A stretch of DNA of 64,000 bases from Prauserella rugosa (GCF_000719975.1 NZ_JOIJ01000003.1:308979-372978), one strand, 5' to 3'. Shown: positions 1-9,343, numbered from the stretch's first letter. Program-made: numbers and translations. Notes: generated from the letters alone by a model not told the origin.

Positions 1-824
1 TGCGAGGCCACCGAAGGAGCCAGCAGGTAGAGCGGCCCCAGCACGGCCATGGCGGGGATGCCCAGCCAGCGCAGGAGCGCGGCCTGGACCGCAGCGAACG
101 CAGTGACGGTCAGGGCCAGGAAGCCCACGACCGCCCAGCCGAGGTCGAGCGAGGAGTCCCACAGCGCGAGGAATCCGACGAGTACCGCGGTGACGAGGGT
201 TCCGCTCAGCGCGAGGTGCGCCAACCGTGCGCCGATCCGCGGGCGCAGCGTGCCGCGGCGGACCTGCACCGCCAGCAGTGCGGCCCCGGCGAGCCCGCCG
301 ACCCACGCGAGCGCGCTGATGCCCAGGGGCGCCATTCGACCGGCTGCGCCCGTGTCGTGGACGGTCTCCGCACGCACCTGCGGTGCCGCGCCCGGCGGCA
401 GCTCGGCTCCGCCCTGCGCCGCCATGGCGGCGGCCAGCCGGTTGCCGGCCTCGGTGAGCACCTGTTGCGCCAGCTGCGTGCCCGTCGGGTTGACCGCACC
501 CGACGTCACGACGGTCACCGAGGCACCCTCCGGCCCCGACCCGAGTTCGAGTACGCCGTAGACGTCCTGGTTCTCCAGCATCGCCCGGCCGTCGGACCGT
601 CCGGCGACGTGCCAGTCGAGCGCGTCACCGCCCGCGTGCGCGACACGTTCGGCGGCCGCGGTCAGCTGTGGTGGCGCCTGGTCCGGCGTCGTCACTGCCA
701 CCGGCACCGCGTGGGGCCGCGACGTCGCCTGGGCGCCGAAGGTCAGCAACCCCAGCACGATCGCCGCGACGGCGCCGGCCACGGCCGTGGCGATGACAAG
801 CACCCCTGACCCGTTCCGCGTCAT
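1..824 (-). CDS. Multi-spanning membrane protein, C-terminus beyond the window
   Basis: The ATG is at 824 and the frame stays open to the left edge, so about 274 N-terminal residues are visible and the rest is missing. One hydrophobic helix near residues 8-28 is followed by about 130 polar residues, probably outside the cell, then by at least three further hydrophobic helices from about residue 160 on. This layout (one helix, a large external domain, then a helix bundle) resembles ABC-2/YhgE-type membrane proteins, but I see no motif that fixes a function. An inverted repeat just upstream suggests repressor control. It is transcribed divergently from the phosphatase gene. Confidence 0.6.
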   Translation of the reverse strand, partial: MTRNGSGVLVIATAVAGAVAAIVLGLLTFGAQATSRPHAVPVAVTTPDQAPPQLTAAAERVAHAGGDALDWHVAGRSDGRAMLENQDVYGVLELGSGPEGASVTVVTSGAVNPTGTQLAQQVLTEAGNRLAAAMAAQGGAELPPGAAPQVRAETVHDTGAAGRMAPLGISALAWVGGLAGAALLAVQVRRGTLRPRIGARLAHLALSGTLVTAVLVGFLALWDSSLDLGWAVVGFLALTVTAFAAVQAALLRWLGIPAMAVLGPLYLLAPSVAS

Positions 825-845
825 GTCGCCCCTCCCTCACATAAT

Positions 846-869
846 TCGTCGTCCGTTGAATTACGACGA
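846..869. promoter_or_regulatory. Inverted repeat in a divergent promoter region
   Basis: TCGTCGT (846-852) and ACGACGA (863-869) form a perfect 7-bp inverted repeat with a 10-bp spacer, 22 bp upstream of the membrane protein start at 824. The octamer GTTGAATT also occurs twice nearby (855-862 and 899-906). The spacing fits a TetR-type operator. The cognate regulator is not visible and may lie left of the window. Confidence 0.4.
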
Positions 870-928
870 TACGGCCTCCCATGGAGATGTCAACGCTTGT
901 TGAATTCACCTCGGATACCGTGTCCGGC

Positions 929-1630
929 GTGACTTCTCGCGCCACCGACGTGCTCGTGCTCTGGGACATCGATCTGACGCTCGTCGACCTGTCGGGAACG
1001 GGAGGCGCGTGGTATCGGCAGGCGTTGCAGACCGTCGCGGGCGTGACCCTCGACCGCATGCCCTCGTTTCCCGGCCGCACCGAACTGGCCATCACCACCG
1101 AGCTGCTCACCGCCCACGGCATCGAGCCCACGCCCGACCTGGTGGACGCGCTGTGGCGCGAACTCGTCGCGGTCGCCACGGCCACGTCACCGCTGCACGA
1201 GATGGGGACGGCCCTTCCCGGCGCGGCGGAGGTGCTCGCCGACCTCGCAGGCCGCGGCGGCGTGGTGCAGTCGCTCGTGACCGGCAACCTGCCGGAGATC
1301 GCGCACCACAAACTCGCCTCGTTCGGCCTGCACACCCATCTGGACTTCGACATCGGCGGATACGGCACGGTCTCGGCCCATCGCCCGGACCTCGTCGCCA
1401 AGGCCGTCGAACTGGCGGCAGGCAAACACGGCACGGCGCCCGGCGAGGTCGTCGTCATCGGGGACACGCCGCACGACGTGGCTGCCGCACTCGCGTGCGG
1501 GGCGACCGCGGTCGGCGTGGCCACGGGACGACACGACCGTGCGGCCTTGGCCGAGTCCGGAGCGCACGTGGTGCTGAGCGACCTGTCGGACACCGCGGCG
1601 GCGGTCGCCGCGATCCTCGGGCGGAGCTAG
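929..1630 (+). CDS. HAD-superfamily hydrolase (phosphatase)
   Basis: This is a predicted Mg-dependent phosphohydrolase with the four HAD motifs: DIDLTLVD near the N-terminus (nucleophile Asp and acid/base Asp), the Thr of VTGNLP, a Lys in the KAVELAAGK region, and GDTPHD (metal-binding Asp). A cap insertion between motifs I and II places it with the phosphoglycolate phosphatase/beta-phosphoglucomutase-like group; the substrate is unknown. GTG 929 gives a start just before motif I. GTG 920 and ATG 881 are in frame and possible. The TAG stop (1628-1630) is part of a CTAG that borders a MITE-like element. Confidence 0.75.
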   Translation: MTSRATDVLVLWDIDLTLVDLSGTGGAWYRQALQTVAGVTLDRMPSFPGRTELAITTELLTAHGIEPTPDLVDALWRELVAVATATSPLHEMGTALPGAAEVLADLAGRGGVVQSLVTGNLPEIAHHKLASFGLHTHLDFDIGGYGTVSAHRPDLVAKAVELAAGKHGTAPGEVVVIGDTPHDVAAALACGATAVGVATGRHDRAALAESGAHVVLSDLSDTAAAVAAILGRS

Positions 1631-1779
1631 GTCGTGTCTGATGATCCTCCGCCGTCGCGATCGGGGATCAGCGTGGCCCCTCGCAAGGCGGAGGGAGGTC
1701 CTCGTACCGGGTCGTACTCGGGCTTTCCGACAACGCAGCGAGGGGCCGCGCAGCAGGCGACGGGATTGTCAGACGCGAC
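1631..1779. mobile_element. 149-bp MITE-like element with IS5-type ends
   Basis: The left end GTCGTGTCTGATGATC (1631-1646) matches the reverse complement of the right end, GTCGCGTCTGACAATC, at 13 of 16 positions. The element is flanked by CTAG (1627-1630) and CTGG (1780-1783), a possible degraded 4-bp target duplication. The same GTGTCTGACAA end borders the transposase gene fragment at the right edge of the window. A 35-bp stretch at its right end (1747-1781) recurs at 63252-63286 with one mismatch. It has no coding capacity, so it would depend on a related transposase. Confidence 0.6.
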
Positions 1780-1795
1780 CTGGTCGCGGGAACCC

Positions 1796-2905
1796 TCAGG
1801 ACACGGGGCGCAGGGTCCGCAACATCTCGTTCAGCTGGTCCTGGTCCATGGCAGCGTGGTCGGCGTACACGACCAGGGCCGCCGACTCCCCGCCGCGCTC
1901 CTGTCCGGGCACCAGCGTCACCCCGACCCAGGCACGCTCCGGTACGCAGCCGCCCGGAGACGTCGGTGTCACCTCGGCGTAGGCGCTGGTCATGACGCGC
2001 ATGCCCTGACCCGCCTCGCCGAACGTGCCCACCGTGTACATCGACCGGCCGATCTCGGGCCGGGTGTCACCGTCGCTGTAGGCACGCTGCGCCACCTCGG
2101 TGAGCAACGCGTCGGCGGCCTTGGCGTTGCTCTCGCCCGCCTCCTCGGGCGGTGCGTACACCGCCACCCCGGCGCCGTTGCGGTGCGTGGCGTCGTCGCA
2201 CTCCCGGCCCGCGAAGGCGCTGGTACTCAGCGCCATCCGGTCGTCGTAGCCGGAACCGGCCTCCCAGCCGTGCACGGTCCCTGGCTTCGGCTGCCAGGCG
2301 GGCGGGACGTCGTAGGCGAACGCACCACTGGTGGCCACGACCGGCTGCCACCCCTCCACGACGGGCGCGACGTCGACCGGCGGTTCCGAAGTGGACGGTG
2401 ACGAACTCTGCTCCGTGGTCTCGACCGTGTCGGTGTCCCGCGCGTCGGAGTCCGCCGTGTCGTCGTCGTTGCGGGCGTTGCCGATGATCGTCGACACGAT
2501 CGCGACGATCACGACCAGACAGCCGATTCCCCCGCCACAGCCCTGTTTCGCCGACTTCCGGTTCTGCTGGGCCTGCGGGGACGCCTGACTCGGCTGCGCG
2601 CCGTACCCCTGAGCCTGCTGCCCCGGGTACGGCTGCTGTCCGGGGTATGACTGCTGCCCCGGATACGGCTGTTGTCCGGGAACCGTGCGGCCCGGATACG
2701 CCTGCCCGGGCGCCACCGATTCCGGGGACGAGGGCTGGGGGTACGTCTGGGCGCCCGCCCAGGGCGATCGGTGCGGTTCCGGCGGCCGGTAGGCGTCGTT
2801 CGGATCGGACGGTTCGTAGCCGCCGACCCCGTCGAGCGCGGCGTTGTCCCGATAGCCGTACTGCTCCGAACGCTGGTCGCGGTTGCGCCGCCGCCAGAAC
2901 ACCAT
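1796..2905 (-). CDS. Membrane-anchored protein with Pro/Gly/Gln-rich cytosolic repeats, function unknown
   Basis: This 369-residue protein has three parts. The first ~125 residues are low-complexity and contain repeated PGQQ(P/S)Y units and clusters of Pro, Gln and Tyr. A single membrane helix follows at about 128-148, preceded by Lys and Cys-Gly residues. An acidic Asp/Thr/Ser/Glu linker then leads to a globular extracytoplasmic domain (about 190-369) with two Cys residues that could form a disulfide. The layout is common among actinobacterial surface-sensing or secretion-associated proteins. It lies 7 bp downstream of proS on the same strand. I do not recognise the outer domain. Confidence 0.7.
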   Translation of the reverse strand: MVFWRRRNRDQRSEQYGYRDNAALDGVGGYEPSDPNDAYRPPEPHRSPWAGAQTYPQPSSPESVAPGQAYPGRTVPGQQPYPGQQSYPGQQPYPGQQAQGYGAQPSQASPQAQQNRKSAKQGCGGGIGCLVVIVAIVSTIIGNARNDDDTADSDARDTDTVETTEQSSSPSTSEPPVDVAPVVEGWQPVVATSGAFAYDVPPAWQPKPGTVHGWEAGSGYDDRMALSTSAFAGRECDDATHRNGAGVAVYAPPEEAGESNAKAADALLTEVAQRAYSDGDTRPEIGRSMYTVGTFGEAGQGMRVMTSAYAEVTPTSPGGCVPERAWVGVTLVPGQERGGESAALVVYADHAAMDQDQLNEMLRTLRPVS

Positions 2906-2912
2906 GCGCCGG

Positions 2913-4661
2913 TCAGCCGTGCACGAGGCCGGTCACGTGGTCGACGACCGCGTCCACCGGGATCTCGCTGCGCTCACCCGTCGCCCGGTCCTTGACCTCG
3001 ACGACCCCGTTCGCCAAGCCCTTGCCGACGACCACGATGGTGGGCACGCCGATCAGCTCGGCGTCGGCGAACTTCACGCCGGGAGAGGCCTTGCGGTCGT
3101 CGAACAGCACCGACACGCCGCGCCGGGACAGCTCGCCCGCGATCCGCTCGCCGCCCTCGAACACGGAGTCGTCCTTGCCCGCCACCACGAGGTGGACGTC
3201 CGCAGGAGACACCGAACGCGGCCACACCAGGCCGAGTTCGTCGTGGTGCTGCTCGGCGATCGCCGCCACGAGGCGGGACACGCCGATGCCGTACGACCCC
3301 ATCGTGATGCGCACGGGCTTGGAGTCCGGGCCCAGCGCGTCCAGTTCGAACGCGTCGGCGTACTTGCGGCCGAGCTGGAAGATGTGCCCGATCTCGATGC
3401 CGCGCGCGGCCACGAGGGTGCCGGCGCCGTCCGGCGAGGCGTCGCCTTCCCGGACCTCGGCGGCCTCGACGGTGCCATCCGGCGTGAAGTCGCGGCCGCA
3501 CACGAGGTCGACGACGTGGTGGTCGGCCTTGTCGGCGCCCGTGACCCAGGCCGTACCCGGCACGATGCGCGGGTCGACCAGGTAGCGCACGCCGTTGGCC
3601 TGCAGCGCTCCCGGTCCGATGTAGCCCTTGACCAGGAAGGGGTTCGCCGCGAAGTCGGCTTCCTCGAGCAGGGCGACCTCGGCGGGCTCGAGCGAGGCCT
3701 CGAGCCGCTTCATGTCCACCTCGCGGTCGCCGGGCACACCGACGGCGAGCAGCGTCCACTCCTTCTGCCCCGGCATGCGCGTCTTGACGAGCACGTTCTT
3801 CAACGTGTCGGCCGCGGTGAACTCGCGTCCGAGACCGGCGCCGTTGAGGAAGTCGACGAGCGTGTCGATGGTCGGTGTGTCGGGCGTGTGGTGCACCTGC
3901 GCCTCGGGCAGCCCCTCGATCGGGCGCGCGGGCGGTACGGGCGTGACGACCGCCTCGACGTTGGCGGCGAAGTCGGAACCGGTGCTGCGGACGTAGGTGT
4001 CCTCACCAGACTCGGCCACCGCGAGGAACTCCTCCGACGCCGAACCACCCATCGCACCGGACGTGGCCGCGACGATCACGTAGTCGAGTCCCAGCCGGTC
4101 GAAGATCTTGATGTAGGCGGCGCGGTGCTTCTGGTACGAGGCCTCGAGGCCCTCGTCGTCGAGGTCGAACGAGTACGAGTCCTTCATGACGAACTCGCGT
4201 CCGCGCAGCACGCCAGCACGGGGGCGCGCCTCGTCCCGGTACTTCGTCTGCACCTGGTACAGCATCACCGGGTAGTCCTTGTAGGAGCTGTACTCGCCCT
4301 TCACGGTGAGCGTGAACAGCTCCTCGTGCGTCGGGCCGAGCAGGTAGTCGGCACCCTTGCGGTCCTTGAGCCGGAACAGGGTGTCGCCGTACTCGCTCCA
4401 GCGGCCGGTGGCCTCGTAGGGCTCCTTCGGCAGCAGCGCGGGGAACTGGATCTCCTGCGCGCCGATGGCGTCCATCTCCTCGCGCACGACCCGTTCGATG
4501 TTGCGCAGCACGCGCAGACCGAGCGGCAACCAGGAGTAGCCGCCCGGAGCGGCACGGCGGACGTAGCCTGCGCGCACCAGCAGACGATGGCTGGGCACCT
4601 CGGCGTCCGCCGGGTCCTCACGCAGCGTGCGCAGGAACAACGACGACATCCTGGTGATCAC
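2913..4661 (-). CDS. proS: Prolyl-tRNA synthetase
   Basis: This class II aminoacyl-tRNA synthetase (582 residues) charges tRNA-Pro with proline in the cytosol. The N-terminal [16 protein letters not shown] matches the bacterial ProRS start. Class II motif 2 ([17 protein letters not shown]) and the motif 3 region ([11 protein letters not shown]) are clear. An editing (YbaK-like INS) domain lies between them, around residues 230-400, making this the long bacterial form. The C-terminal anticodon-binding domain ends near the stop. It is followed at 7 bp by the membrane-anchored protein gene and faces yaaA across a 111-bp gap that contains the promoter. Confidence 0.97.
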   Translation of the reverse strand: MITRMSSLFLRTLREDPADAEVPSHRLLVRAGYVRRAAPGGYSWLPLGLRVLRNIERVVREEMDAIGAQEIQFPALLPKEPYEATGRWSEYGDTLFRLKDRKGADYLLGPTHEELFTLTVKGEYSSYKDYPVMLYQVQTKYRDEARPRAGVLRGREFVMKDSYSFDLDDEGLEASYQKHRAAYIKIFDRLGLDYVIVAATSGAMGGSASEEFLAVAESGEDTYVRSTGSDFAANVEAVVTPVPPARPIEGLPEAQVHHTPDTPTIDTLVDFLNGAGLGREFTAADTLKNVLVKTRMPGQKEWTLLAVGVPGDREVDMKRLEASLEPAEVALLEEADFAANPFLVKGYIGPGALQANGVRYLVDPRIVPGTAWVTGADKADHHVVDLVCGRDFTPDGTVEAAEVREGDASPDGAGTLVAARGIEIGHIFQLGRKYADAFELDALGPDSKPVRITMGSYGIGVSRLVAAIAEQHHDELGLVWPRSVSPADVHLVVAGKDDSVFEGGERIAGELSRRGVSVLFDDRKASPGVKFADAELIGVPTIVVVGKGLANGVVEVKDRATGERSEIPVDAVVDHVTGLVHG

Positions 4662-4772
4662 TTCTGGCTCCTAGGAAAAGAAGATGGTGATGGACGAAGG
4701 GTAATGGGCGGCCCTCGAGCTGCTCCAACCGGTTAATCGGCGCGCACCGGCCCGGCACTACCCTCGGACGGC

Positions 4773-5513
4773 GTGCTCGTTCTGTTGCCTCCCTCCGAGA
4801 CCAAGGCCGCGGGCGGCGACGGCGCCCCGCTGGACCTGGACGCCCTGTCGCTGCCCGAGCTGAACCCGGTCCGCCGCAAGCTGGCCGACGCGCTGGTGGA
4901 GCTGTCCGCCGACGTACCGGCGAGCCTGACGGCGCTCGGCCTGTCACCGCGGCAGTCCGGCGAGGTCGAGCGCAACGCGGCACTGTGGACGTCCCCGACG
5001 ATGCCCGCGCTGCACCGCTACACCGGCGTGCTCTACGACGCGCTCGACGCGGCGAACTTCACCGCCGCGCAGGCCGACCGCGCGGCAGGGCGGCTCGCGG
5101 TCGCCTCGGCCCTGTTCGGCGTGGTGCGGGCCCGCGACCCGATCCCGGCCTATCGGCTCTCCGGCGGCAGCACGCTGCCCGGCCTCGGGACGCTCCGGTC
5201 GGTGTGGCGGCCGGTTCTCGAACCGGCACTGAACACCGACGAGCTGGTCGTCGACCTGCGCTCGGGTGCCTACGCGGCGCTGGCGCGCATCCCCGATGCA
5301 GTGACGGTGCGTGTCGTGACCGAGGACGCCTCCGGTGCCCGCAAGACCGTGAGCCACCACAACAAGGCCTACAAGGGACGCCTCGCCGCGGCGCTCGCCA
5401 CAAGCCGCCGTGAGCCGTCCACTGTGGACGACGTCCGGTCCGTGGCGGAGGACGCGGACATGCGGATGGAACAGGCGGGCGAGACCGAGCTCGTGCTCGT
5501 CACCGATCACTGA
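4773..5513 (+). CDS. yaaA: YaaA-family (UPF0246) peroxide-stress protein
   Basis: The family markers are visible: LPPSETK at the N-terminus and HHNKAYKG near residue 195. At 246 residues it has the usual length. In E. coli, YaaA lowers intracellular free iron during peroxide stress and protects DNA. Its fold is a nucleic-acid-binding, cantaloupe-like scaffold, and biochemical detail in actinobacteria is inferred. GTG 4773 is the only start that retains LPPSETK. The 3' end overlaps the convergent FAD oxidoreductase gene by 14 bp. Confidence 0.85.
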   Translation: MLVLLPPSETKAAGGDGAPLDLDALSLPELNPVRRKLADALVELSADVPASLTALGLSPRQSGEVERNAALWTSPTMPALHRYTGVLYDALDAANFTAAQADRAAGRLAVASALFGVVRARDPIPAYRLSGGSTLPGLGTLRSVWRPVLEPALNTDELVVDLRSGAYAALARIPDAVTVRVVTEDASGARKTVSHHNKAYKGRLAAALATSRREPSTVDDVRSVAEDADMRMEQAGETELVLVTDH

Positions 5514-6654
5514 TCCCGGCGAAGCGGCCGGCCCGGAACATCTCGGGGATCCGCGGATCCCGCCCCAGGGCGGCGTCCGCGGCGAGACTCGACGCGTGCG
5601 GGCCGATCGTGAGGCCGCCCGCACCGAATCCGGTGAGCACAGTGACCTCGGGGTGCCCGGGCAGCGGTCCGATCACGGGCCTGCCGTCGGCACTCACGGG
5701 CCGGAAACCGACCCTGGTCTCCAGCAGGGTCGCCGCCGCCAGTCCCGGAGCGACCGCCAGTGCCTCGGCCAGCACCTCCCGCTGGCCGTCGGCGGTGACG
5801 CGGTGGTCGAATCCCGATCCGGTCTCCCGCGTGGCGCCCGCGACGACGCGCGCGTCGGGGAAGGCCAGCATGTAGTGCCCCGAACCGACCGGCGAGACCA
5901 CGGGCCACGAGGCCGTGTCACCTCCCCCGGCGAGCGCGGAGACCCCGAAGTGGCTGATCTGGCCGCGCTGCGGCTCCACCAGCAGCCGCACGCCCAGGGG
6001 TTCGACGAACGCACCGCTCCACGCACCCGCGGCGAGCACGACGCCGTCGGCCTCGATCCGCTCCCCTGCGACCCGCACCCCGGCGACCCGGTCGGCGCGC
6101 ACGTCGAGTTCGGCCGCTCCGTCCCTGAGCTGCGCGCCGCGTGCCGCGGCTCCGGCGAGGAACGCCTCCCGCAACCGCCTGCCGTCGACCCGGCCTCCGC
6201 CCGCGATGTGCACGGCTCCGAGCTCGGGAGCCAGCAACGGCATACGTTCCCTGGCCTGGGCCGGGTCCAGCAGCGTCACCTCGCCCGCCTCCGGCCAGCG
6301 CTCGGCGCGCTCGAGCGCCCGAGTGTGGAACTCGCGCAGCCACGCCTCGTCGGGCGAGACGACCAGTCCACCGACCACCGCGAAGGACGGGTCGGCTCCG
6401 CCGTCGGGGTCCGTGGCCAGGTCGGCGGCCAGCTCGGGGACGAAGCGCCGGTAGTAGGCCGCGCCCTCGGCGTGGAACGCCAGCTCCTCCCCCTCGAGCG
6501 ACCGCGAACTCCACGGCGACACGATCCCGGCACCGGCCGCCGTGGCGCGACCGGCCAGGTCCGCGTCGACGACGACCACCTCCGCGCCGCGGCGGGCCAG
6601 ATGCCACGCCGTTCCCGCACCCGCGATGCCCGATCCGATGATCACGATCCGCAT
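5500..6654 (-). CDS. FAD-dependent amino-acid oxidase/dehydrogenase (DAO family)
   Basis: This 384-residue flavoprotein begins with MRIVIIGSGIAGAGTAW, the Rossmann GxGxxG loop for FAD, followed at about residue 30 by the acidic VVVVDAD that binds ribose. The centre and C-terminus match the DAO fold, including the late FAD loop GFGAGGLTIGPHAS. Glycine oxidase/D-amino acid dehydrogenase-type activity (oxidative deamination of a small amine) is the likely class; the substrate is not decided by the sequence. ATG 6654 is chosen because longer starts only add sequence before the Rossmann strand. Confidence 0.8.
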   Translation of the reverse strand: MRIVIIGSGIAGAGTAWHLARRGAEVVVVDADLAGRATAAGAGIVSPWSSRSLEGEELAFHAEGAAYYRRFVPELAADLATDPDGGADPSFAVVGGLVVSPDEAWLREFHTRALERAERWPEAGEVTLLDPAQARERMPLLAPELGAVHIAGGGRVDGRRLREAFLAGAAARGAQLRDGAAELDVRADRVAGVRVAGERIEADGVVLAAGAWSGAFVEPLGVRLLVEPQRGQISHFGVSALAGGGDTASWPVVSPVGSGHYMLAFPDARVVAGATRETGSGFDHRVTADGQREVLAEALAVAPGLAAATLLETRVGFRPVSADGRPVIGPLPGHPEVTVLTGFGAGGLTIGPHASSLAADAALGRDPRIPEMFRAGRFAGISDR

Positions 6655-6779
6655 GGCCCCACTGTGCCCTACCGTGCGCCCCGCCGGGCCGAGCCTCCGG
6701 TCACCGCGGGCGCGGGTCGGCCACCCCGGCATCGACCTGCGAGAAGGGGCGGGACGCCGATCGGGTAGTCTGGACGATG

Positions 6780-6811
6780 CGCCGCGAGCCGGAAGGCTCC
6801 TTCACGCGGCG
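6780..6811 (+). promoter_or_regulatory. Hairpin in the long leader of the RNA helicase gene
   Basis: CGCCGCG (6780-6786) pairs with CGCGGCG (6805-6811), and the loop contains GAAGG/CCTTC. It lies 140 bp upstream of the helicase start in a leader of nearly 300 bp without another gene. Cold-inducible helicase genes often carry structured leaders. No U-tract follows, so this may be an mRNA structure and not a terminator. Confidence 0.35.
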
Positions 6812-6950
6812 ATCAGGTTTCCATCCATCCGTTTCCACCATGTGGCGCGCCGATCCGACCGCGCGCCGGGTTCGTCCTTGTGAACGCCCACCGCACGTCG
6901 TGTGCGACTTCCCGGGCCTCCTTGCGACGTGCCACGTCCGAGAGGCTTGT

Positions 6951-8408
6951 GTGAGCACCGACCTGTCCAGCACGTCCATGACCACCACCCCCACCGATTC
7001 GACCCCGTTCGCGGCACTCGACCTGCCCCGGCCGCTCGTGCGCGCCCTGGAGAAGGACGGCATGACCGACGCCTTCGCCATCCAGGCGGCCACGCTTCCC
7101 GACGCCCTCGCGGGCAGGGACGTCCTCGGCAGGGCACAGACCGGTTCGGGCAAGACCCTCGCCTTCGGGCTGGCGCTGCTGGCGCGGCTCGACGGCGGCA
7201 AGGCCCAGCCGAAGCGCCCGCGCGCGCTCGTCCTCGTGCCGACGCGCGAACTGGCGATGCAGGTCGCCGAGGTCCTGATCCCGCTGTCGAAGGCGCTCGG
7301 CCTGTGGTGCCGTACCGCCGTCGGCGGCATGGCCTTCAACCGCCAGGCCGACGCGCTCTCCCGCGGGGTCGATCTGCTGATCGCCACGCCGGGGCGGCTG
7401 TCCGACCACGTCCGCCAGGGCACCTGTGTGCTCGACGAGGTCGACTTCGTCGCGCTCGACGAGGCCGACCAGATGGCCGACATGGGCTTCCTCCCCCAGG
7501 TTCGCGAGATCCTCGACCTGACCCCGCGCGACGGACAGCGGTTGCTGTTCTCGGCCACGCTCGACGGCGACGTCTCCAAGCTCGTGCAGCGTTACCTGCA
7601 CGACCCGGTGACCCATTCGGTCGCGCCGGTGACCGCGTCGGTGAAGAACATGGACCACTACGTCCTGCAGCTCGCGCAGCCGGACAAGATGTCGGTCATC
7701 ACCGAGATCGGCGCCCGTGAGGGCAGGACGATCATGTTCGTCCGCACCAAGCACCACGTCGACCGGCTCACCACGAAGCTGCGCTCGCAGGGCGTGCCCG
7801 CGGGCGCGTTGCACGGCGGCAAGACGCAGGGCCAGCGCAACCGCGTGCTCGCCGACTTCAAGGAAGGCCGCACCACGGTGCTCGTGGCCACCGACGTCGC
7901 CGCGCGCGGCATCCACGTCGACGACGTCAGCCTCGTGCTGCACGTCGACCCGGCCGCCGACCACAAGGACTATCTGCACCGCGCGGGTCGCACCGCACGG
8001 GCAGGCGCGTCGGGCACGGTCGTCACGCTGATCACGCGGGACCAGCGTCGTCAGACGCTGCGGCTCACCGACAAGGCAGGCGTCAAGCCGAAGTCGCTGC
8101 TCGTGACGCCCGGCGATGCCGAGTTGGCCCGCATCACCGGCGCCCGCACCCCGAGCGGTGTCCCGCTGGCCGAGCGGAAGCCGAGCCAGGACCGGCCGCG
8201 ACCGGGACGTTCGCCGCGCGGTGGTCGTCCCGGCGGCGGTTACGGCGGTGGTCAGGGCGGCCCGCGCGGCCAGGGTGGCGGTCGGCGCGACGGTGGCCGA
8301 CGCGACGGCGGTGGCCGCGGTCGGGACACCGGCGGCCGCGGCGGCCAGCCGAGCGGCCGTGCCCAGGGCGGCGGCCGCGGCAAACCCCGCCGCCGCATCG
8401 ACGCCTGA
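6951..8408 (+). CDS. DEAD-box ATP-dependent RNA helicase with Gly/Arg-rich tail
   Basis: All core motifs are present: Q motif (FAIQAAT), I (AQTGSGKT), Ia (PTREL), Ib (TPGR), II (DEAD), III (SAT), V (TDVAARGIHV) and VI (HRAGRTARAG). The last ~75 residues form an RGG/GGR-rich tail of the kind that binds RNA nonspecifically. It resembles RhlE/CsdA-type cold-shock and ribosome-assembly helicases. GTG 6951 is preceded by GAGAGG at a good distance; ATG 6978 is the alternative. The long leader and hairpin suggest post-transcriptional control. Confidence 0.9.
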   Translation: MSTDLSSTSMTTTPTDSTPFAALDLPRPLVRALEKDGMTDAFAIQAATLPDALAGRDVLGRAQTGSGKTLAFGLALLARLDGGKAQPKRPRALVLVPTRELAMQVAEVLIPLSKALGLWCRTAVGGMAFNRQADALSRGVDLLIATPGRLSDHVRQGTCVLDEVDFVALDEADQMADMGFLPQVREILDLTPRDGQRLLFSATLDGDVSKLVQRYLHDPVTHSVAPVTASVKNMDHYVLQLAQPDKMSVITEIGAREGRTIMFVRTKHHVDRLTTKLRSQGVPAGALHGGKTQGQRNRVLADFKEGRTTVLVATDVAARGIHVDDVSLVLHVDPAADHKDYLHRAGRTARAGASGTVVTLITRDQRRQTLRLTDKAGVKPKSLLVTPGDAELARITGARTPSGVPLAERKPSQDRPRPGRSPRGGRPGGGYGGGQGGPRGQGGGRRDGGRRDGGGRGRDTGGRGGQPSGRAQGGGRGKPRRRIDA

Positions 8409-8418
8409 CCCACACGTG

Positions 8419-8555
8419 AAGCCCCCGAGGGCCCCATAGTTGCGTTGAACGCGACTTTTCTTCCCCTCGCACTATGCGGCCGCTCGCCGGCCCCCACTGG
8501 CGAGCGAAGGGAAGTTTGGTCGCGTTGAGCGCGACCACAGGGCCCTCGGGGGCTT
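8419..8555. terminator. 137-bp foldback element acting as bidirectional terminator
   Basis: AAGCCCCCGAGGGCCC (8419-8434) and its exact complement (8540-8555) form a 16-bp stem with TTTT after the right arm. Inside, related GCGTTGA(A/G)CGCGAC segments extend the pairing imperfectly, and CGCTCGCC (8481-8488)/GGCGAGCG (8499-8506) close an inner hairpin. It lies between two convergent genes, so it can terminate both. Its length and nested symmetry exceed a plain terminator. Confidence 0.7.
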
Positions 8556-8563
8556 TTCCGTGC

Positions 8564-9298
8564 CTACATGGGGATGAGTTCGAAGTTGCAGGCCAGTCCG
8601 CCGCCGAAGCGGGTGCCCGCTTCGGCGGCGGCCGCGCGGATGAAACTCGGGTCGGCCATCGACGCATCGCCGAGGCCCTCCAGATAGGCGCGGTGCTCCC
8701 GCAGCGACTCGACCGCGAGGTCGATCGTGGCGGTGATGTCCACGGCGTGCGTGGCCCGCGGTGAGGCGACCGCGGCGACCCACCGCACGCCGTCCCACGG
8801 TTCGAGTCCGTCGTCGAGCAACTCGCGGAACACCCATCGGTTCGCCGCGTCGCGCACCGCGTCCAACGTCGCGAGACCGACGTGGCGATGGTCGGCCATG
8901 TTCAGCCACGGCCCGCCGGGCCACGTGTCCCGATGGTTGGTCATGATCACCAACTCGGGGCGATGCCTGCGGATCGCGGCGGCGATGTCCCTGCGCAGTG
9001 GCAGGCCGTACTCGACGACGCCGTCGGCGTGGTCGAGAAACTCCACCGTCTCCACGCCCACCACGCGCGCCGCGGCGATCTGTTCCCGCTCACGCACGAG
9101 CGCGGCCTCCTCCGGCCGCATGCCGTCGATCCCGGCCTCCCCGCGGGTGGCGAGGGTGTAGACCACCGACCTGCCCTCCCGCGTCCAGCGCGCGACGGCG
9201 CCGGCGCCGCCGTACTCCAGGTCGTCCGGATGGGCGACCACCGCCAGCGCGCGCTGCCAGTCGTCGGGCATGACCTCGAGTTCCGCCGTGTCGGCCAC
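8564..9298 (-). CDS. PIG-L family deacetylase (LmbE-like)
   Basis: This zinc-dependent N-acetyl hydrolase family member (244 residues) has the signature AHPDDLEYGGAGA near residue 20 (metal ligands His-Pro-Asp-Asp) and a distal His in MADHRHVG. Relatives include the mycothiol enzymes MshB and Mca and antibiotic-tailoring deacetylases. The short length and lack of genomic partners leave the substrate open. GTG 9298 follows a strong GGGGAG ribosome site. It is divergent from the BioF-like gene across 45 bp. Confidence 0.85.
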   Translation of the reverse strand: MADTAELEVMPDDWQRALAVVAHPDDLEYGGAGAVARWTREGRSVVYTLATRGEAGIDGMRPEEAALVREREQIAAARVVGVETVEFLDHADGVVEYGLPLRRDIAAAIRRHRPELVIMTNHRDTWPGGPWLNMADHRHVGLATLDAVRDAANRWVFRELLDDGLEPWDGVRWVAAVASPRATHAVDITATIDLAVESLREHRAYLEGLGDASMADPSFIRAAAAEAGTRFGGGLACNFELIPM

Positions 9299-9343
9299 CC
9301 CTCGCTCCCCTCTCGTCACCCGCCTGGTGCGAGACTGCCAGCC

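Noticed and set aside
2883..4736. Long plus-strand reading frame (617 codons) opposite proS
   Set aside because: It is antisense to a certain proS and has the Arg/His/Val/Asp-rich composition of a high-GC shadow frame.
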